Below are positions 1-7,562 of a stretch of DNA of 12,654 nt, piece by piece (positions within the stretch are counted from its first letter, which is position 1; each line of letters opens with the position of its first letter). A program made the translations under genes and the position numbers. Source of the stretch: Bacteroidetes bacterium GWA2_30_7 (GTDB taxonomy: Bacteria > Bacteroidota > Bacteroidia > Bacteroidales > GWF2-33-38); NCBI GenBank assembly GCA_001768155.1, contig MENC01000028.1, positions 1 to 12,654 on the forward strand. The letters are read 5' to 3'. The notes beneath the pieces are model-generated. The model was not told where the DNA came from. It did no database searches and saw nothing but the letters and a program-made list of their open reading frames with translations.

Positions 1-179
1 TATCACTTAGTAAATTACCAAAAGAATCAGTAAATTTGATTCAGTTACGTTTCTTTGAAGATTATTCTTTTAAAGAAATTGGGGACATATTAGGAATAAC
101 TGAAAATAATGCAAAAGTAAAAATATACAGGGTGTTAGATAAACTTAAAAATTTCATCAGGAAGGGCACAAAAAAATGA
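1..179 (+). CDS. ECF-type sigma-70 RNA polymerase sigma factor, C-terminal part (5' end outside window)
   Basis: The open frame enters the window with its first full codon at base 3 and gives 58 residues before TGA at 177-179. They form a region 4 (sigma70_r4) helix-turn-helix: a lead helix with LSKLP, then LRFFEDYSFKEIGDILGI, then ENNAKVKIYRVLDKLK as the recognition helix. This part of a sigma factor reads the -35/-33 promoter element. Because the protein ends shortly after region 4, it fits the short ECF group, but region 2 is not visible. The stop overlaps the next start codon (ATGA), so the two are translationally coupled and probably one operon. No regulon can be assigned from this fragment. 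Confidence 0.85.
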   Translation, partial: SLSKLPKESVNLIQLRFFEDYSFKEIGDILGITENNAKVKIYRVLDKLKNFIRKGTKK

Positions 180-445
180 ATACTCACAGAATCAAAATAG
201 AAAAAGAAAATATTACTTCCGGTGAAATTAATAAATACAAGAATTTCAAAAGGCTTGTTGCCAATTATAATAACGTTACACAACCAATTGCCCGAAAGCG
301 ACTTAATAAAATAAGAAATAGACGAATATTCATGGCAATACTTCTTATAATTTTCATTTTATGGCTTTTATTTTCAGATGTTTTTAAAGAAGAAAAAAAT
401 ATTCAAGAGAAAAATAAAACTGAACAACAACTAATTAAGAAATAA
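176..445 (+). CDS. Small single-pass membrane protein coupled to sigma factor; candidate anti-sigma or sigma partner
   Basis: This 89-residue protein has a charged N-terminal part (1-50) ending in a very basic stretch (ARKRLNKIRNRR, 39-50), one hydrophobic helix at about 51-67, and a lysine/glutamate-rich tail. By the positive-inside rule the first 50 residues should be cytoplasmic and the short tail periplasmic. The ATG overlaps the sigma factor stop by four bases, which decides this start. No zinc-binding HxxxCxxC anti-sigma motif is visible and I do not recognise the family. Position and topology suggest that it controls or anchors the sigma factor; this is inference. A strong hairpin at 454-490 ends the unit. 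Confidence 0.65.
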   Translation: MNTHRIKIEKENITSGEINKYKNFKRLVANYNNVTQPIARKRLNKIRNRRIFMAILLIIFILWLLFSDVFKEEKNIQEKNKTEQQLIKK

Positions 446-453
446 TTGCGAAG

Positions 454-490
454 TATCTCAAACACTATCAATTAAATAGTTTTTGAGATA
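454..490 (+). terminator. Hairpin after the sigma-factor operon, probable terminator
   Basis: The arms are TATCTCAAACACTAT (454-468) and ATAGTTTTTGAGATA (476-490), with 14 of 15 positions pairing and a 7-base loop CAATTAA. It begins 9 bases after the stop at 445. The stem is AT-rich and no long T run follows directly, so termination efficiency is uncertain. Confidence 0.55.
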
Positions 491-532
491 AACATATACA
501 ATACAACAAAAACATTTTTTTTATAAATTCTG

Positions 533-540
533 TATCTTTT
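533..540 (+). promoter_or_regulatory. Possible Bacteroidota-type -7 element upstream of the OmpA pair
   Basis: TATCTTTT is seven of eight to TAnnTTTG and lies 46 bases before the ATG at 587, in a suitable place after the upstream hairpin. No clear -33 TTTG box is seen, so this is weak. Confidence 0.25.
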
Positions 541-586
541 TAGAAACTTCTGCATTATGATGATAAAGAACTAAAACTTTATCATT

Positions 587-1279
587 ATGAAAACTTCAAT
601 TTTTTTAATAGGAATATTTATAATAAATCTTCCTGCTTTCAGCCAGACACAAGAACTAAAACCTACTGAAACTGGTGCTTTAGCAAATGTATTAGTTACC
701 AATATGAGTGATAAACCGTCAAAAGGAGATAAGGTTTCTTTTATTGGTAAGAAAACCGGAAAAATAGTTTCTGGAGTTACAAAAAGCAATGGAAAATTCT
801 CAGTTCTCATTCCTAAAGGCGATACTTACGAAATAAAATGTCAATCGTTTGAAAATGACGATAAATATAGCACTGTCGAAATCCCTAACCTTAAAGGGAA
901 TATGTCTTTTGATGTAGTTATTAAGTATGAACTGCCAAAAGTTTATCGACTGGAAAATGTTTATTTCGATACAGGTAAGTCAAGCCTAAAGCCAGAATCA
1001 TTCATATCGTTAAACAATCTTGCTGAACTTTTACAATATAAGGAAGATATGATAATAGAAATTTCAGGACATACTGATGATGTTGGAGATGATAATGCTA
1101 ACCAAAAATTATCAGAAGAAAGAGCCGTTTCTGTTAAAAAATATCTTATCAAAAAAGGAATTTTTGAAAATCGCATAATTTCAATTGGTTATGGAGAAAG
1201 TCAACCAATAGCTTATAATTCTGACTCTACAGGTCGTCAACAAAACAGAAGAACAGAGGTTAGGATTATTAAAGAATAA
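587..1279 (+). CDS. Secreted OmpA-family peptidoglycan-binding protein with N-terminal beta-sandwich domain
   Basis: The 230-residue product has a signal peptide (1-19) with likely cleavage in AFS-QTQ. Residues about 30-112 look like a small beta-sandwich of the carboxypeptidase-regulatory/transthyretin type (VSFIGKKTGKIVSGVTKSNGKFSVLIPKG). Residues about 120-230 are an OmpA C-terminal domain: VYFDTGKSSLKPES, then GHTDDVGD, then NQKLSEERAVSVKKYL, then GYGESQPI and QQNRRTEVRI. D164 and R179 are 15 residues apart, matching the Asp/Arg pair that holds diaminopimelate of peptidoglycan in OmpA. It therefore probably sits in the periplasm and contacts the cell wall. No beta-barrel is present. The next gene starts 43 bases downstream on the same strand and also ends in an OmpA domain, so the two are likely co-transcribed. 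Confidence 0.85.
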   Translation: MKTSIFLIGIFIINLPAFSQTQELKPTETGALANVLVTNMSDKPSKGDKVSFIGKKTGKIVSGVTKSNGKFSVLIPKGDTYEIKCQSFENDDKYSTVEIPNLKGNMSFDVVIKYELPKVYRLENVYFDTGKSSLKPESFISLNNLAELLQYKEDMIIEISGHTDDVGDDNANQKLSEERAVSVKKYLIKKGIFENRIISIGYGESQPIAYNSDSTGRQQNRRTEVRIIKE

Positions 1280-1322
1280 TAAAATTAAAGCAAGTATCGT
1301 TATTATATAAAATCCCAAAGTT

Positions 1323-3743
1323 ATGAAATCAAAATTAAACTATCACGGGAGGATTGTATCAAATACAATCATTTATACAGCATTTTTAATCATAGTTTTT
1401 CAATTATCATTTGCACAGAAAATAAAATTCTATGCCGATAAAAAAGCTATCCAATATGGTGATTCGGTTAAGATTTCATGGAACATCGCAAAGATTAAGA
1501 AAAAAACAGAGATTCTTCTTTCTGAAAGGAACAAAAGTAATATTATTGCAACTAATCTTGGGCAAAATGGCGAATTTATATTTGCTCCAACTGTTAATAC
1601 AATTTATATACTTCAAAAGAAAAACGAAAATAGAAAAGAAACAAGAAGCATTAGAATAAATGTACATAAACCAGTTATTAAACTATTTGTTGTAAAGGAT
1701 TCAATTAATGAAGGTGAAATAGCAACAGTTGAATGGTTTACCTCATTTGCAAAATATGTTTATCTGAATATTAATAATGATTCACTTCCTCCATCAGGAA
1801 GATATAATTTCAGATGCGACTCTACATTAAATATTGAATTAAGAGCTGTTAATAATCATGGTTATGAAACTTCAATGAAAAAAACCATTGTTGCAAAACC
1901 CAGCGAATATCTAAAAGCAGATACAATATTATGCAGAGGACAAAGTACATTGCTCTCATGGTCGTTTCCTTGCTCCAAAGAAGTTATTTTAAGAAATACA
2001 GTAGAAAAAATTTCTTCTAAAGGAGAAATTAAAATACAACCACAACATAATACAAGATATATTTTCGAAAAATATGACGAGTTTGGAAATTGTTCAGAAA
2101 AAAATATTTACATACGTGTTTTACCTCCCGGAACATTTAATCTTTCTGCACCAGAAGAAATATATATTGGCGAAAAAGTAGATATATCATGGACATTCAA
2201 ATATAATGACACCGTTTCTATTGTTAATTTAAAGAAACATGTTCCGGCAACAGGCAGAATAATTATTGAGCCTATAAATGACACTGTACTTATATTTGCT
2301 TTTAAATATAATAATGAGATTCTAAAGATTGCTAAAAATATAAAAATAGTAGAAAAGCAGCTTGTTACCGATATTCGTTCTGTAAAAATGCTATTAAATG
2401 GAGAAAAAATATCTTTTGAAATTTTTGGTGTTGATAGAAGTAAATATCCCGATTCAGTAAAGCTCTATGTTATGGCAAGTGATTCAAAAGGGCATTTCTT
2501 GAAAGATGTTGCCAATATGAAAGAATATAATGGTAATAAGTATATCAGACAAATAATTGAGCAATATGAAGGTCAAAAATATCCAGTTAAAGATTATACT
2601 ATTCGTGAAATATCGTCAGAAAATGATAGCTATAACATTTCATTTGTTTTGGATTACAGTGGTTCGATGTACGGCGATATTAATTTCTTGGAAAAAGCCT
2701 GTACGGGGATTATAAATAAAAAATATCCAAACGACGCATTTTCAGTCGTCAAATTCGATAGAAAAATTGTACCGGTATGTCCACTTATAAAATCAAAAGA
2801 ACTTTTGATTGAGAATTTTAATAAATTTAAATACAGCGAGTTTGGAGGCAGCACGGCACTTTATGCAGGAGTTTGCAAAGGACTTGATTTGTTAAATGAT
2901 TCAACATTAGGCAACAAAACTTCAAACAAATTACTTGTCTCTTTCACCGATGGTTACGAAAATGCTTCAGGGTATTTTTCAGGGCTCATGCCATGTACAG
3001 CAAACGAATTGGTAAATATTGCCAGAAAAACCGGTTCTCGTGTTAACTTTATCTCTTACAGAGGAGGAACAAATAAAAAAATGCTTGATTTTCTTTCATG
3101 GCTAACAGATGGAAAACATTGTAATATTCGCAAACAAGATCAGGTTTCAAAGGTTTTCGATGAAATAAATCTGATTAATCATCATTATTATGAGATTACT
3201 TACAAGCCAATTGCCGGTGATGGACTAAGAGAAGTAAGCTTAGTTTATAACGACAATTCGGGAAACGAAGTTTCAACATTCAGAAACATTCAAATAGGTG
3301 AAAATTACGATGCTGAAAAATTTGATTATGAGACAAATACCTCGACTCCCAAAATGGCTCAAATTAATGATACTATAAAATCAGTTGTTAAAGGTAATGT
3401 TTTTACCACTCCGCAGATTGTAGCCCTTTTCGATTTCAATAAATCAGAGATACAACCTGAATATGGCGATAATATCAAGAAAATTGCTGTTATACTGAAA
3501 AATAATCCATTATACAAAATTGTAATTTTAGGTCATACCGATTTAAGTGGGTCTCAAAAACATTGTATGAATTTATCTGAACACAGAGCCGAAGCTGTGG
3601 CAAAAATTCTATCTAGATATGGTATTCCAGAAAACAGATACAAATGTCTTGGGCTAGGAAGAAATGTTCCTGTTTGGGATGTTGAACTGAACGATGAAAT
3701 GTCGCACGAAAACAGACGAGTAGAAATTGTAATGGTTAAGTAA
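1323..3743 (+). CDS. Secreted protein with four Ig-like repeats, a von Willebrand A domain and an OmpA domain
   Basis: This 806-residue protein has a long signal peptide (cleavage near SFA-QK, residue 31). Four Ig-like modules of about 75-85 residues follow (roughly 33-117, 118-193, 194-269, 270-345), each with a G-x-x-V/T-x-I/L-S/E-W strand and a late aromatic strand ending near a proline. A linker leads to a vWA domain (437-625) with an intact metal-ion-dependent adhesion site: D444, S446 and S448 in DYSGSM, T511 and D543. The C-terminus (698-806) is an OmpA domain with D740 and R755 at the peptidoglycan-binding positions and the NRRVEI ending. The design suggests a wall-anchored protein presenting a metal-dependent ligand-binding domain on a rod of Ig repeats. 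The ligand is unknown. It lies 43 bases behind another OmpA-domain gene, probably in one operon. Confidence 0.85.
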   Translation: MKSKLNYHGRIVSNTIIYTAFLIIVFQLSFAQKIKFYADKKAIQYGDSVKISWNIAKIKKKTEILLSERNKSNIIATNLGQNGEFIFAPTVNTIYILQKKNENRKETRSIRINVHKPVIKLFVVKDSINEGEIATVEWFTSFAKYVYLNINNDSLPPSGRYNFRCDSTLNIELRAVNNHGYETSMKKTIVAKPSEYLKADTILCRGQSTLLSWSFPCSKEVILRNTVEKISSKGEIKIQPQHNTRYIFEKYDEFGNCSEKNIYIRVLPPGTFNLSAPEEIYIGEKVDISWTFKYNDTVSIVNLKKHVPATGRIIIEPINDTVLIFAFKYNNEILKIAKNIKIVEKQLVTDIRSVKMLLNGEKISFEIFGVDRSKYPDSVKLYVMASDSKGHFLKDVANMKEYNGNKYIRQIIEQYEGQKYPVKDYTIREISSENDSYNISFVLDYSGSMYGDINFLEKACTGIINKKYPNDAFSVVKFDRKIVPVCPLIKSKELLIENFNKFKYSEFGGSTALYAGVCKGLDLLNDSTLGNKTSNKLLVSFTDGYENASGYFSGLMPCTANELVNIARKTGSRVNFISYRGGTNKKMLDFLSWLTDGKHCNIRKQDQVSKVFDEINLINHHYYEITYKPIAGDGLREVSLVYNDNSGNEVSTFRNIQIGENYDAEKFDYETNTSTPKMAQINDTIKSVVKGNVFTTPQIVALFDFNKSEIQPEYGDNIKKIAVILKNNPLYKIVILGHTDLSGSQKHCMNLSEHRAEAVAKILSRYGIPENRYKCLGLGRNVPVWDVELNDEMSHENRRVEIVMVK

Positions 3744-3748
3744 GCCGA

Positions 3749-3762
3749 AATAAAATTTTATT
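3749..3762. terminator. AT-only palindrome between convergent genes, possible bidirectional terminator
   Basis: AATAAAATTTTATT is a perfect 14-base palindrome in the 25-base gap between the convergent vWA-OmpA and CvpA genes. The stem would be short and purely A:T, so this is only a candidate. Confidence 0.25.
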
Positions 3763-3768
3763 ATCAGG

Positions 3769-4287
3769 TTATGCTGGTTTATTATTCTCAGCCGTTTGCT
3801 TTTCAATAAACCCATTAATAGAAGGATAAATTTTTAAAATAACTTTTTCTAGTGGGCGGTATAACAACGATTTATCTTTTGTTTCGTTTGAGAGAATGGT
3901 TGCTTTTTTATCAAAATTATTAATAAGAATAATTACAATTCCTAAAATCAACGAAAATTTTAAAATTCCAAAAAATACTCCTGCAATGCGATTAAAAATT
4001 CCTAATGCAGCTGCTTTAACGAATTTATCAATTAAGCGTGATAACAAATGAACTAATATAATTATAATTAAAAATGTAACTGCAAAAGATATAACTTCAA
4101 GATATTCAGGCTTTGTATCGAACCACTTTTTTATAATATCTGATGTGTAACCCGAAAGTTTAATAGCACCATAAACTCCTAAAGCCAAAGCTACAAATCC
4201 GGCTAATTCTATTATTAAGCCCTTTGTAAAACCTTTATATGCTCCCCACAGCAAAGGAATTATAATAATTATATCTAAAACCGACAT
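3769..4287 (-). CDS. cvpA: CvpA family inner-membrane protein
   Basis: The 172-residue product starts MSVLDIIIIIPLLWGAYKGFTKGLI, the typical CvpA opening (a first helix, then a G-x-x-K-G turn), and has about four membrane helices at 3-17, 24-44, 65-87 and 104-123. The conserved FNRIAGVFFGILK stretch lies at 98-110. CvpA was named for colicin V production in E. coli, and family members have been tied to envelope homeostasis and stress tolerance; the molecular function is not settled. The length is normal for Bacteroidota members, which carry a short polar tail. It is a single gene, convergent with the vWA-OmpA gene and divergent from the DUF4846 gene across a 90-base gap. Family assignment is firm and function is not. 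Confidence 0.85.
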   Translation of the reverse strand: MSVLDIIIIIPLLWGAYKGFTKGLIIELAGFVALALGVYGAIKLSGYTSDIIKKWFDTKPEYLEVISFAVTFLIIIILVHLLSRLIDKFVKAAALGIFNRIAGVFFGILKFSLILGIVIILINNFDKKATILSNETKDKSLLYRPLEKVILKIYPSINGFIEKQTAENNKPA

Positions 4288-4377
4288 ACATAATTTTTTT
4301 TGTAAAAATAAAAAACGAAATTTACAAAATGGTTTAATTATTGATAAAAGTGAATTCTTTTTAAACGTTTTTGAAAA

Positions 4378-5136
4378 ATGAAAACTAAAATCATATTATT
4401 TATTGCAATATTAGACTTATTGACGATAAATATATTTACTCAGACTCTTAAAAAAGTTTCAGATATTTCTGTGCCTGAAGGATATACAAGGGTTAAAAAT
4501 CAATCAGCTTCAATTGGCGAATATTTTCAAAATCTGGATTTAAAAACCGATAACAATACCGTTTATTTATACAATGGACAGAAAAAATATAATCAATCGG
4601 CTCAATATACTGTAATAAAGATGGATATAGGCAAAAAAGACCTTCAACAATGTGCCGATGCAGTAATGCGTTTAAGAGCAGAATATCTGTACAAAACTAA
4701 ACAATACGATAAAATTCACTTCAATTTTTTATCAGATAAAAAGCCCAGATATTATAACGATTATTGCAAAGGCGATTATTCGTATTCTAAATTTTTCAAA
4801 TATATGGAATATATTTTTTCGTATGCAAACACAGGCTCGTTATTGGATGAATTACAGAAAGTTACTTCGTTTTATGATATTCAAACAGGAGATGTATTAA
4901 TTCAAAAAGGGAATCCTTACGGACATGCTGTAACTGTTATAGATGTTGCAAAAAACGAAAAAGCTGAAAAAATATACCTATTAGCTCAAAGTTATATGCC
5001 TGCTCAGGAAACACATATACTGGTAAATCCAAACGACAATAAGTTAAGTCCTTGGTATAATGCAAATTCAGGCGATATAATCACAACCCCCGAATGGACT
5101 TTTTATAAAAGCGATTTAAGAAGATTTAAAGAATAA
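4378..5136 (+). CDS. DUF4846 family secreted protein
   Basis: The 252-residue product has a signal peptide (about 1-21, cleavage near IFT-QT). The mature part carries the hallmarks of the Bacteroidota family DUF4846: PEGYTRV at 33-39, a LYNGQKK strand, DIGKKDLQQCADAVMRLRAEYLY (83-105), IHFNF, GDVLIQ...GHAVTVIDVA (171-191), LLAQSYMPAQE (201-211) and TPEWTF (237-242). No biochemical role is known to me. The GDV...GHAV segment and the earlier conserved C92 resemble the layout of NlpC/P60 and CHAP papain-like amidases (Cys, then His in GHA), so a wall- or amide-active enzyme is possible; this is inference. It is followed by a repeat-rich 340-base gap and the DUF3857-like gene on the same strand. 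Confidence 0.8.
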   Translation: MKTKIILFIAILDLLTINIFTQTLKKVSDISVPEGYTRVKNQSASIGEYFQNLDLKTDNNTVYLYNGQKKYNQSAQYTVIKMDIGKKDLQQCADAVMRLRAEYLYKTKQYDKIHFNFLSDKKPRYYNDYCKGDYSYSKFFKYMEYIFSYANTGSLLDELQKVTSFYDIQTGDVLIQKGNPYGHAVTVIDVAKNEKAEKIYLLAQSYMPAQETHILVNPNDNKLSPWYNANSGDIITTPEWTFYKSDLRRFKE

Positions 5137-5140
5137 TAGG

Positions 5141-5169
5141 AAATTAGGATTTAGAAATTTAGGATTTAG
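5141..5169. repeat. Two-copy tandem repeat just after the DUF4846 gene
   Basis: AAATTAGGATTTAG (5141-5154) is followed directly by AAATTTAGGATTTAG (5155-5169), the same unit with one inserted T. It begins 5 bases after the stop codon and has no evident stem. Confidence 0.6.
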
Positions 5170-5266
5170 CTGCTTAGCCACAATTTAAAATGAACTTCAA
5201 CCTCTTTAATACGAATAAAATATAAACAAATGAAAAGTACATTATTAATAATAAACACACGTTTTA

Positions 5267-5281
5267 TCCCGAATTTCGGGA
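5267..5281. repeat. Short GC-rich palindrome
   Basis: TCCCGAATTTCGGGA pairs perfectly over 7 bases around a central T. It stands out in a very AT-rich gap and may be part of a dispersed intergenic repeat; only one copy is seen here. Confidence 0.5.
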
Positions 5282-5307
5282 AGAGAATGATTATCAAGAA
5301 GAGATTA

Positions 5308-5423
5308 GCCACAGATTACACAAATTTACACAGATTAGAAACAACCTTTGGTTGTTTCATCAGTGTTAATTTTAGGAAAGAAATCTGTGAATAAAATCTG
5401 TGAAAATTAGTGCAATCTGTGGC
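5308..5423. repeat. Interrupted palindromic intergenic repeat built from CACAGATT/AATCTGTG units
   Basis: The outer arms span 5308-5336 and 5395-5423 and pair at 26 of 29 positions, starting GCCACAGATT and ending AATCTGTGGC. The left arm is itself made of units of about 10 bases (CACAGATTA, CACAAATTTA, CACAGATTA). The right side carries AATCTGTG three times (from 5382, 5395 and 5414). A perfect 9-base hairpin, GAAACAACC (5338-5346) and GGTTGTTTC (5350-5358) around TTT, sits between the arms. Similar ATCTGTG-type repeats are common between genes in Bacteroidota and other AT-rich bacteria; that is recollection, not a search result. It may be a non-autonomous mobile repeat. Confidence 0.75.
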
Positions 5424-5477
5424 AAACAAAAAACTTTAAACTAATCAAAATAAGATAAATATAAAAAACATAAACAG

Positions 5478-7562
5478 ATGAAAAAAATCTACTTTAGTAT
5501 TGTTTTTATTAGCCTGTTAGCAATAAAAATATTTGCTCAAAATTTATCAGTTACTGAAAATACAACTCACATAATTGATGAAAAAAATGAATTAATAGTT
5601 TATGGCGAAACCATTGACTTTATTAAATATACAATAAAGAAAGAGATTAAAATCAAAATCCTTTCGGAAGAAGGAATTAAGAAATATTCAAAATTTATTT
5701 TGCCCGAAACTTTCGACCCGAGTTATTTTTCACATTCTCCAAAAACAAGAAATTATTCGAATACATTTTCGGGAGTTGATTTTGTAACTTTTTCTAATAA
5801 AATTTCAGATAATAAAGGAGTTGAAAGAAAAGCAGAGTTGAAAATGACTGAAAATATTATTAAAAGAGTCAAAGAAGATAACCGATTTGGACCTTTTAAA
5901 CAAATTGAATATTCAATTGGAAATTTAAAAATAGGAGATACATTAACCGTAAATTATTCTTACGAAGTTAGATATGATGAAAATTTCTATAATCTGAATT
6001 CGTTAAGAATATTTTTCAATAATGATGTTTTCAAAAAAAATTATTCTCTGAAAATATCATATAAATCAAACCTCGACGTTGATTTAACATGTTATAACGA
6101 TGCCAAGCCCGATACAGTTATTGAACAAGATAACCTTAAAAAATGGTTCTGGACAAAAACTAACTTATCTGGATGCATTAACGAAGAAGGCAGCCGACCT
6201 TTTCTTTCATTGCCACATATTATATTCACCTTAAAACCAGCATCATTATTATATAATTTGCCATTTACTTTTAGAAACGAATACATTCCGTTTTATGCAA
6301 TTTATTCTCATTTTCGTGAAAAAAAACATGCCGATATATTAAGGAGTTCGATTCAGGGAGTTAATACAAATCAAACATTACAAATAAATAGTTTTATTGA
6401 GGGATTAGTGAAAAACATTGAAAATGATAGCACTGGCTATTTGAAACTCGAAAAATTGCATAACGAAATTACCGATAATTTTACATTTAGCAACGACTTG
6501 GATTATTTTAAGGAACTTGATACTCGTGATGAACGAATTGGTGATTATTTATCGAAACGTCAAATTCGGGATATTAGCAGATACAATACTTATATAGCAT
6601 TGATTACTAAAATAAATCTTGGGCATTTTACTGCTTATGTAAGCGATAAACGAATAGGTATAATTTCAGATAACTATTTTACTCCAATGTACGATAGCGA
6701 TTATCTATTATGTCCAATACTGCCAAGTGGAAAGGTGATATATTTATATCCAAAGTCTGATGATTTTGGTTATTATTTAGATGAAATTCCATTTTATTTT
6801 GAAGGCACAGAAGCTCGTCTTGTAAACCTATCTGATTATATTAAAAAAGATGAGCCAATTAGCGACCATTTCAGAAAAATTACAACACCAATTTGTGCAT
6901 TTAAAGATAATATTCGCACAACCAATGTAATGGCAAGTGTAAATACAGGCGATAAAACGGTTTCGTTTAAAACAAAAATCCTTTTATCAGGGCAATTTTC
7001 AACTCTAACAAGAGGACTTTATACTCACAATTATAAAGATTTGTCAATAAATACATTATACAATAAAAAAGTTTGGGAAATTAATGAAAATACAAAGCCT
7101 GATAAATTCAAAGTTGAATCTGTAAATAAAACCTTTCCTTTTAAAACTAATATTACTGCTGACTATACTTGCAATAATATAATCTCTTTAAATGGAGATA
7201 CATTATCTCTTGATTTAACTAATTTTTTTAATCATATAATATCTGAAAATGTCAATGCCGATAACAGACAGCTTGATTTTTACACAGATTTTGTTTGCAA
7301 AGACATGTACAATTATATAATTAAATTCGACAAGGCTATACAATTGGTTTCAAATTCATTAAATACAGATATTAAAAACACATTCGGGAATTATATTTTC
7401 AGTTGCGAACAAATAGACTCAAATACAATAAAGCTTTCATCAATATTTAATATTACATCATATATAATTAAACCTGAGAACATTAATGATGTAAAATCAA
7501 TTTATGATGCAATTGGGAAAAGCAATTCTGGAAGTTTGGAATTTAAGTTCTTAAACAATTAA
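5478..7562 (+). CDS. Secreted DUF3857-like protein with degenerate transglutaminase-like domain
   Basis: The 694-residue product has a signal peptide (1-20, cleavage at IFA-QN). Residues about 30-250 resemble the DUF3857 beta-rich module (GDTLTVNYSYEVRY at 153-166; a later NLSGCINEEGSRP loop). Residues about 300-450 follow the layout of the transglutaminase-like domain that usually follows DUF3857: a helix with TYIALITKINLGHFTAYV (371-388), then a strand pattern PSGKVIYLYPKSDDFGYYLDEIPFYFEGTEARLV (416-449), which matches the common dGkxyyLDPT...lP...G..al pattern. The catalytic Cys, His and Asp are not found where expected; YLDPT has become YLYPKS. The last 200 residues are beta-rich. It is probably a non-enzymatic periplasmic or surface protein. 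Its 3' end overlaps the convergent cyclase gene by 12 bases. Confidence 0.65.
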   Translation: MKKIYFSIVFISLLAIKIFAQNLSVTENTTHIIDEKNELIVYGETIDFIKYTIKKEIKIKILSEEGIKKYSKFILPETFDPSYFSHSPKTRNYSNTFSGVDFVTFSNKISDNKGVERKAELKMTENIIKRVKEDNRFGPFKQIEYSIGNLKIGDTLTVNYSYEVRYDENFYNLNSLRIFFNNDVFKKNYSLKISYKSNLDVDLTCYNDAKPDTVIEQDNLKKWFWTKTNLSGCINEEGSRPFLSLPHIIFTLKPASLLYNLPFTFRNEYIPFYAIYSHFREKKHADILRSSIQGVNTNQTLQINSFIEGLVKNIENDSTGYLKLEKLHNEITDNFTFSNDLDYFKELDTRDERIGDYLSKRQIRDISRYNTYIALITKINLGHFTAYVSDKRIGIISDNYFTPMYDSDYLLCPILPSGKVIYLYPKSDDFGYYLDEIPFYFEGTEARLVNLSDYIKKDEPISDHFRKITTPICAFKDNIRTTNVMASVNTGDKTVSFKTKILLSGQFSTLTRGLYTHNYKDLSINTLYNKKVWEINENTKPDKFKVESVNKTFPFKTNITADYTCNNIISLNGDTLSLDLTNFFNHIISENVNADNRQLDFYTDFVCKDMYNYIIKFDKAIQLVSNSLNTDIKNTFGNYIFSCEQIDSNTIKLSSIFNITSYIIKPENINDVKSIYDAIGKSNSGSLEFKFLNN

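Larger units (their letters stand above)
5137..5477. other. 340-base gap between DUF4846 and DUF3857-like genes, filled with repeats
   Basis: No convincing gene is seen. The gap holds a tandem repeat (5141-5169), a short palindrome (5267-5281) and a large interrupted palindrome (5308-5423). A 54-codon frame from ATG at 5230 begins like a signal peptide (MKSTLLII) but then runs through the repeats, so it may be the remnant of a lost gene start or pure chance. A promoter for the gene at 5478 should lie in the last 50 bases, but no clear consensus is seen. Confidence 0.6.

Noticed and set aside
2654..2854. Antisense open frame within the vWA region
   Set aside because: It is a shadow of the strongly supported coding frame on the other strand and shows no domain or start signal.
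4340..4377. Promoter for the DUF4846 gene in the T-rich stretch before 4378
   Set aside because: TTTTTG occurs directly before the start codon but without TA at the right spacing, and it would leave almost no leader.
5230..5394. 54-codon frame starting MKSTLLII, a possible small secreted protein
   Set aside because: It runs straight through the palindrome at 5267-5281 and the large repeat, with no sensible protein pattern after residue 10. At most it is the remnant of a gene start.
5308..5423. CRISPR array, because of repeated AATCTGTG words
   Set aside because: Units are about 10 bases with no unique spacers of constant length, they are inverted between the two arms, and no cas genes are present.
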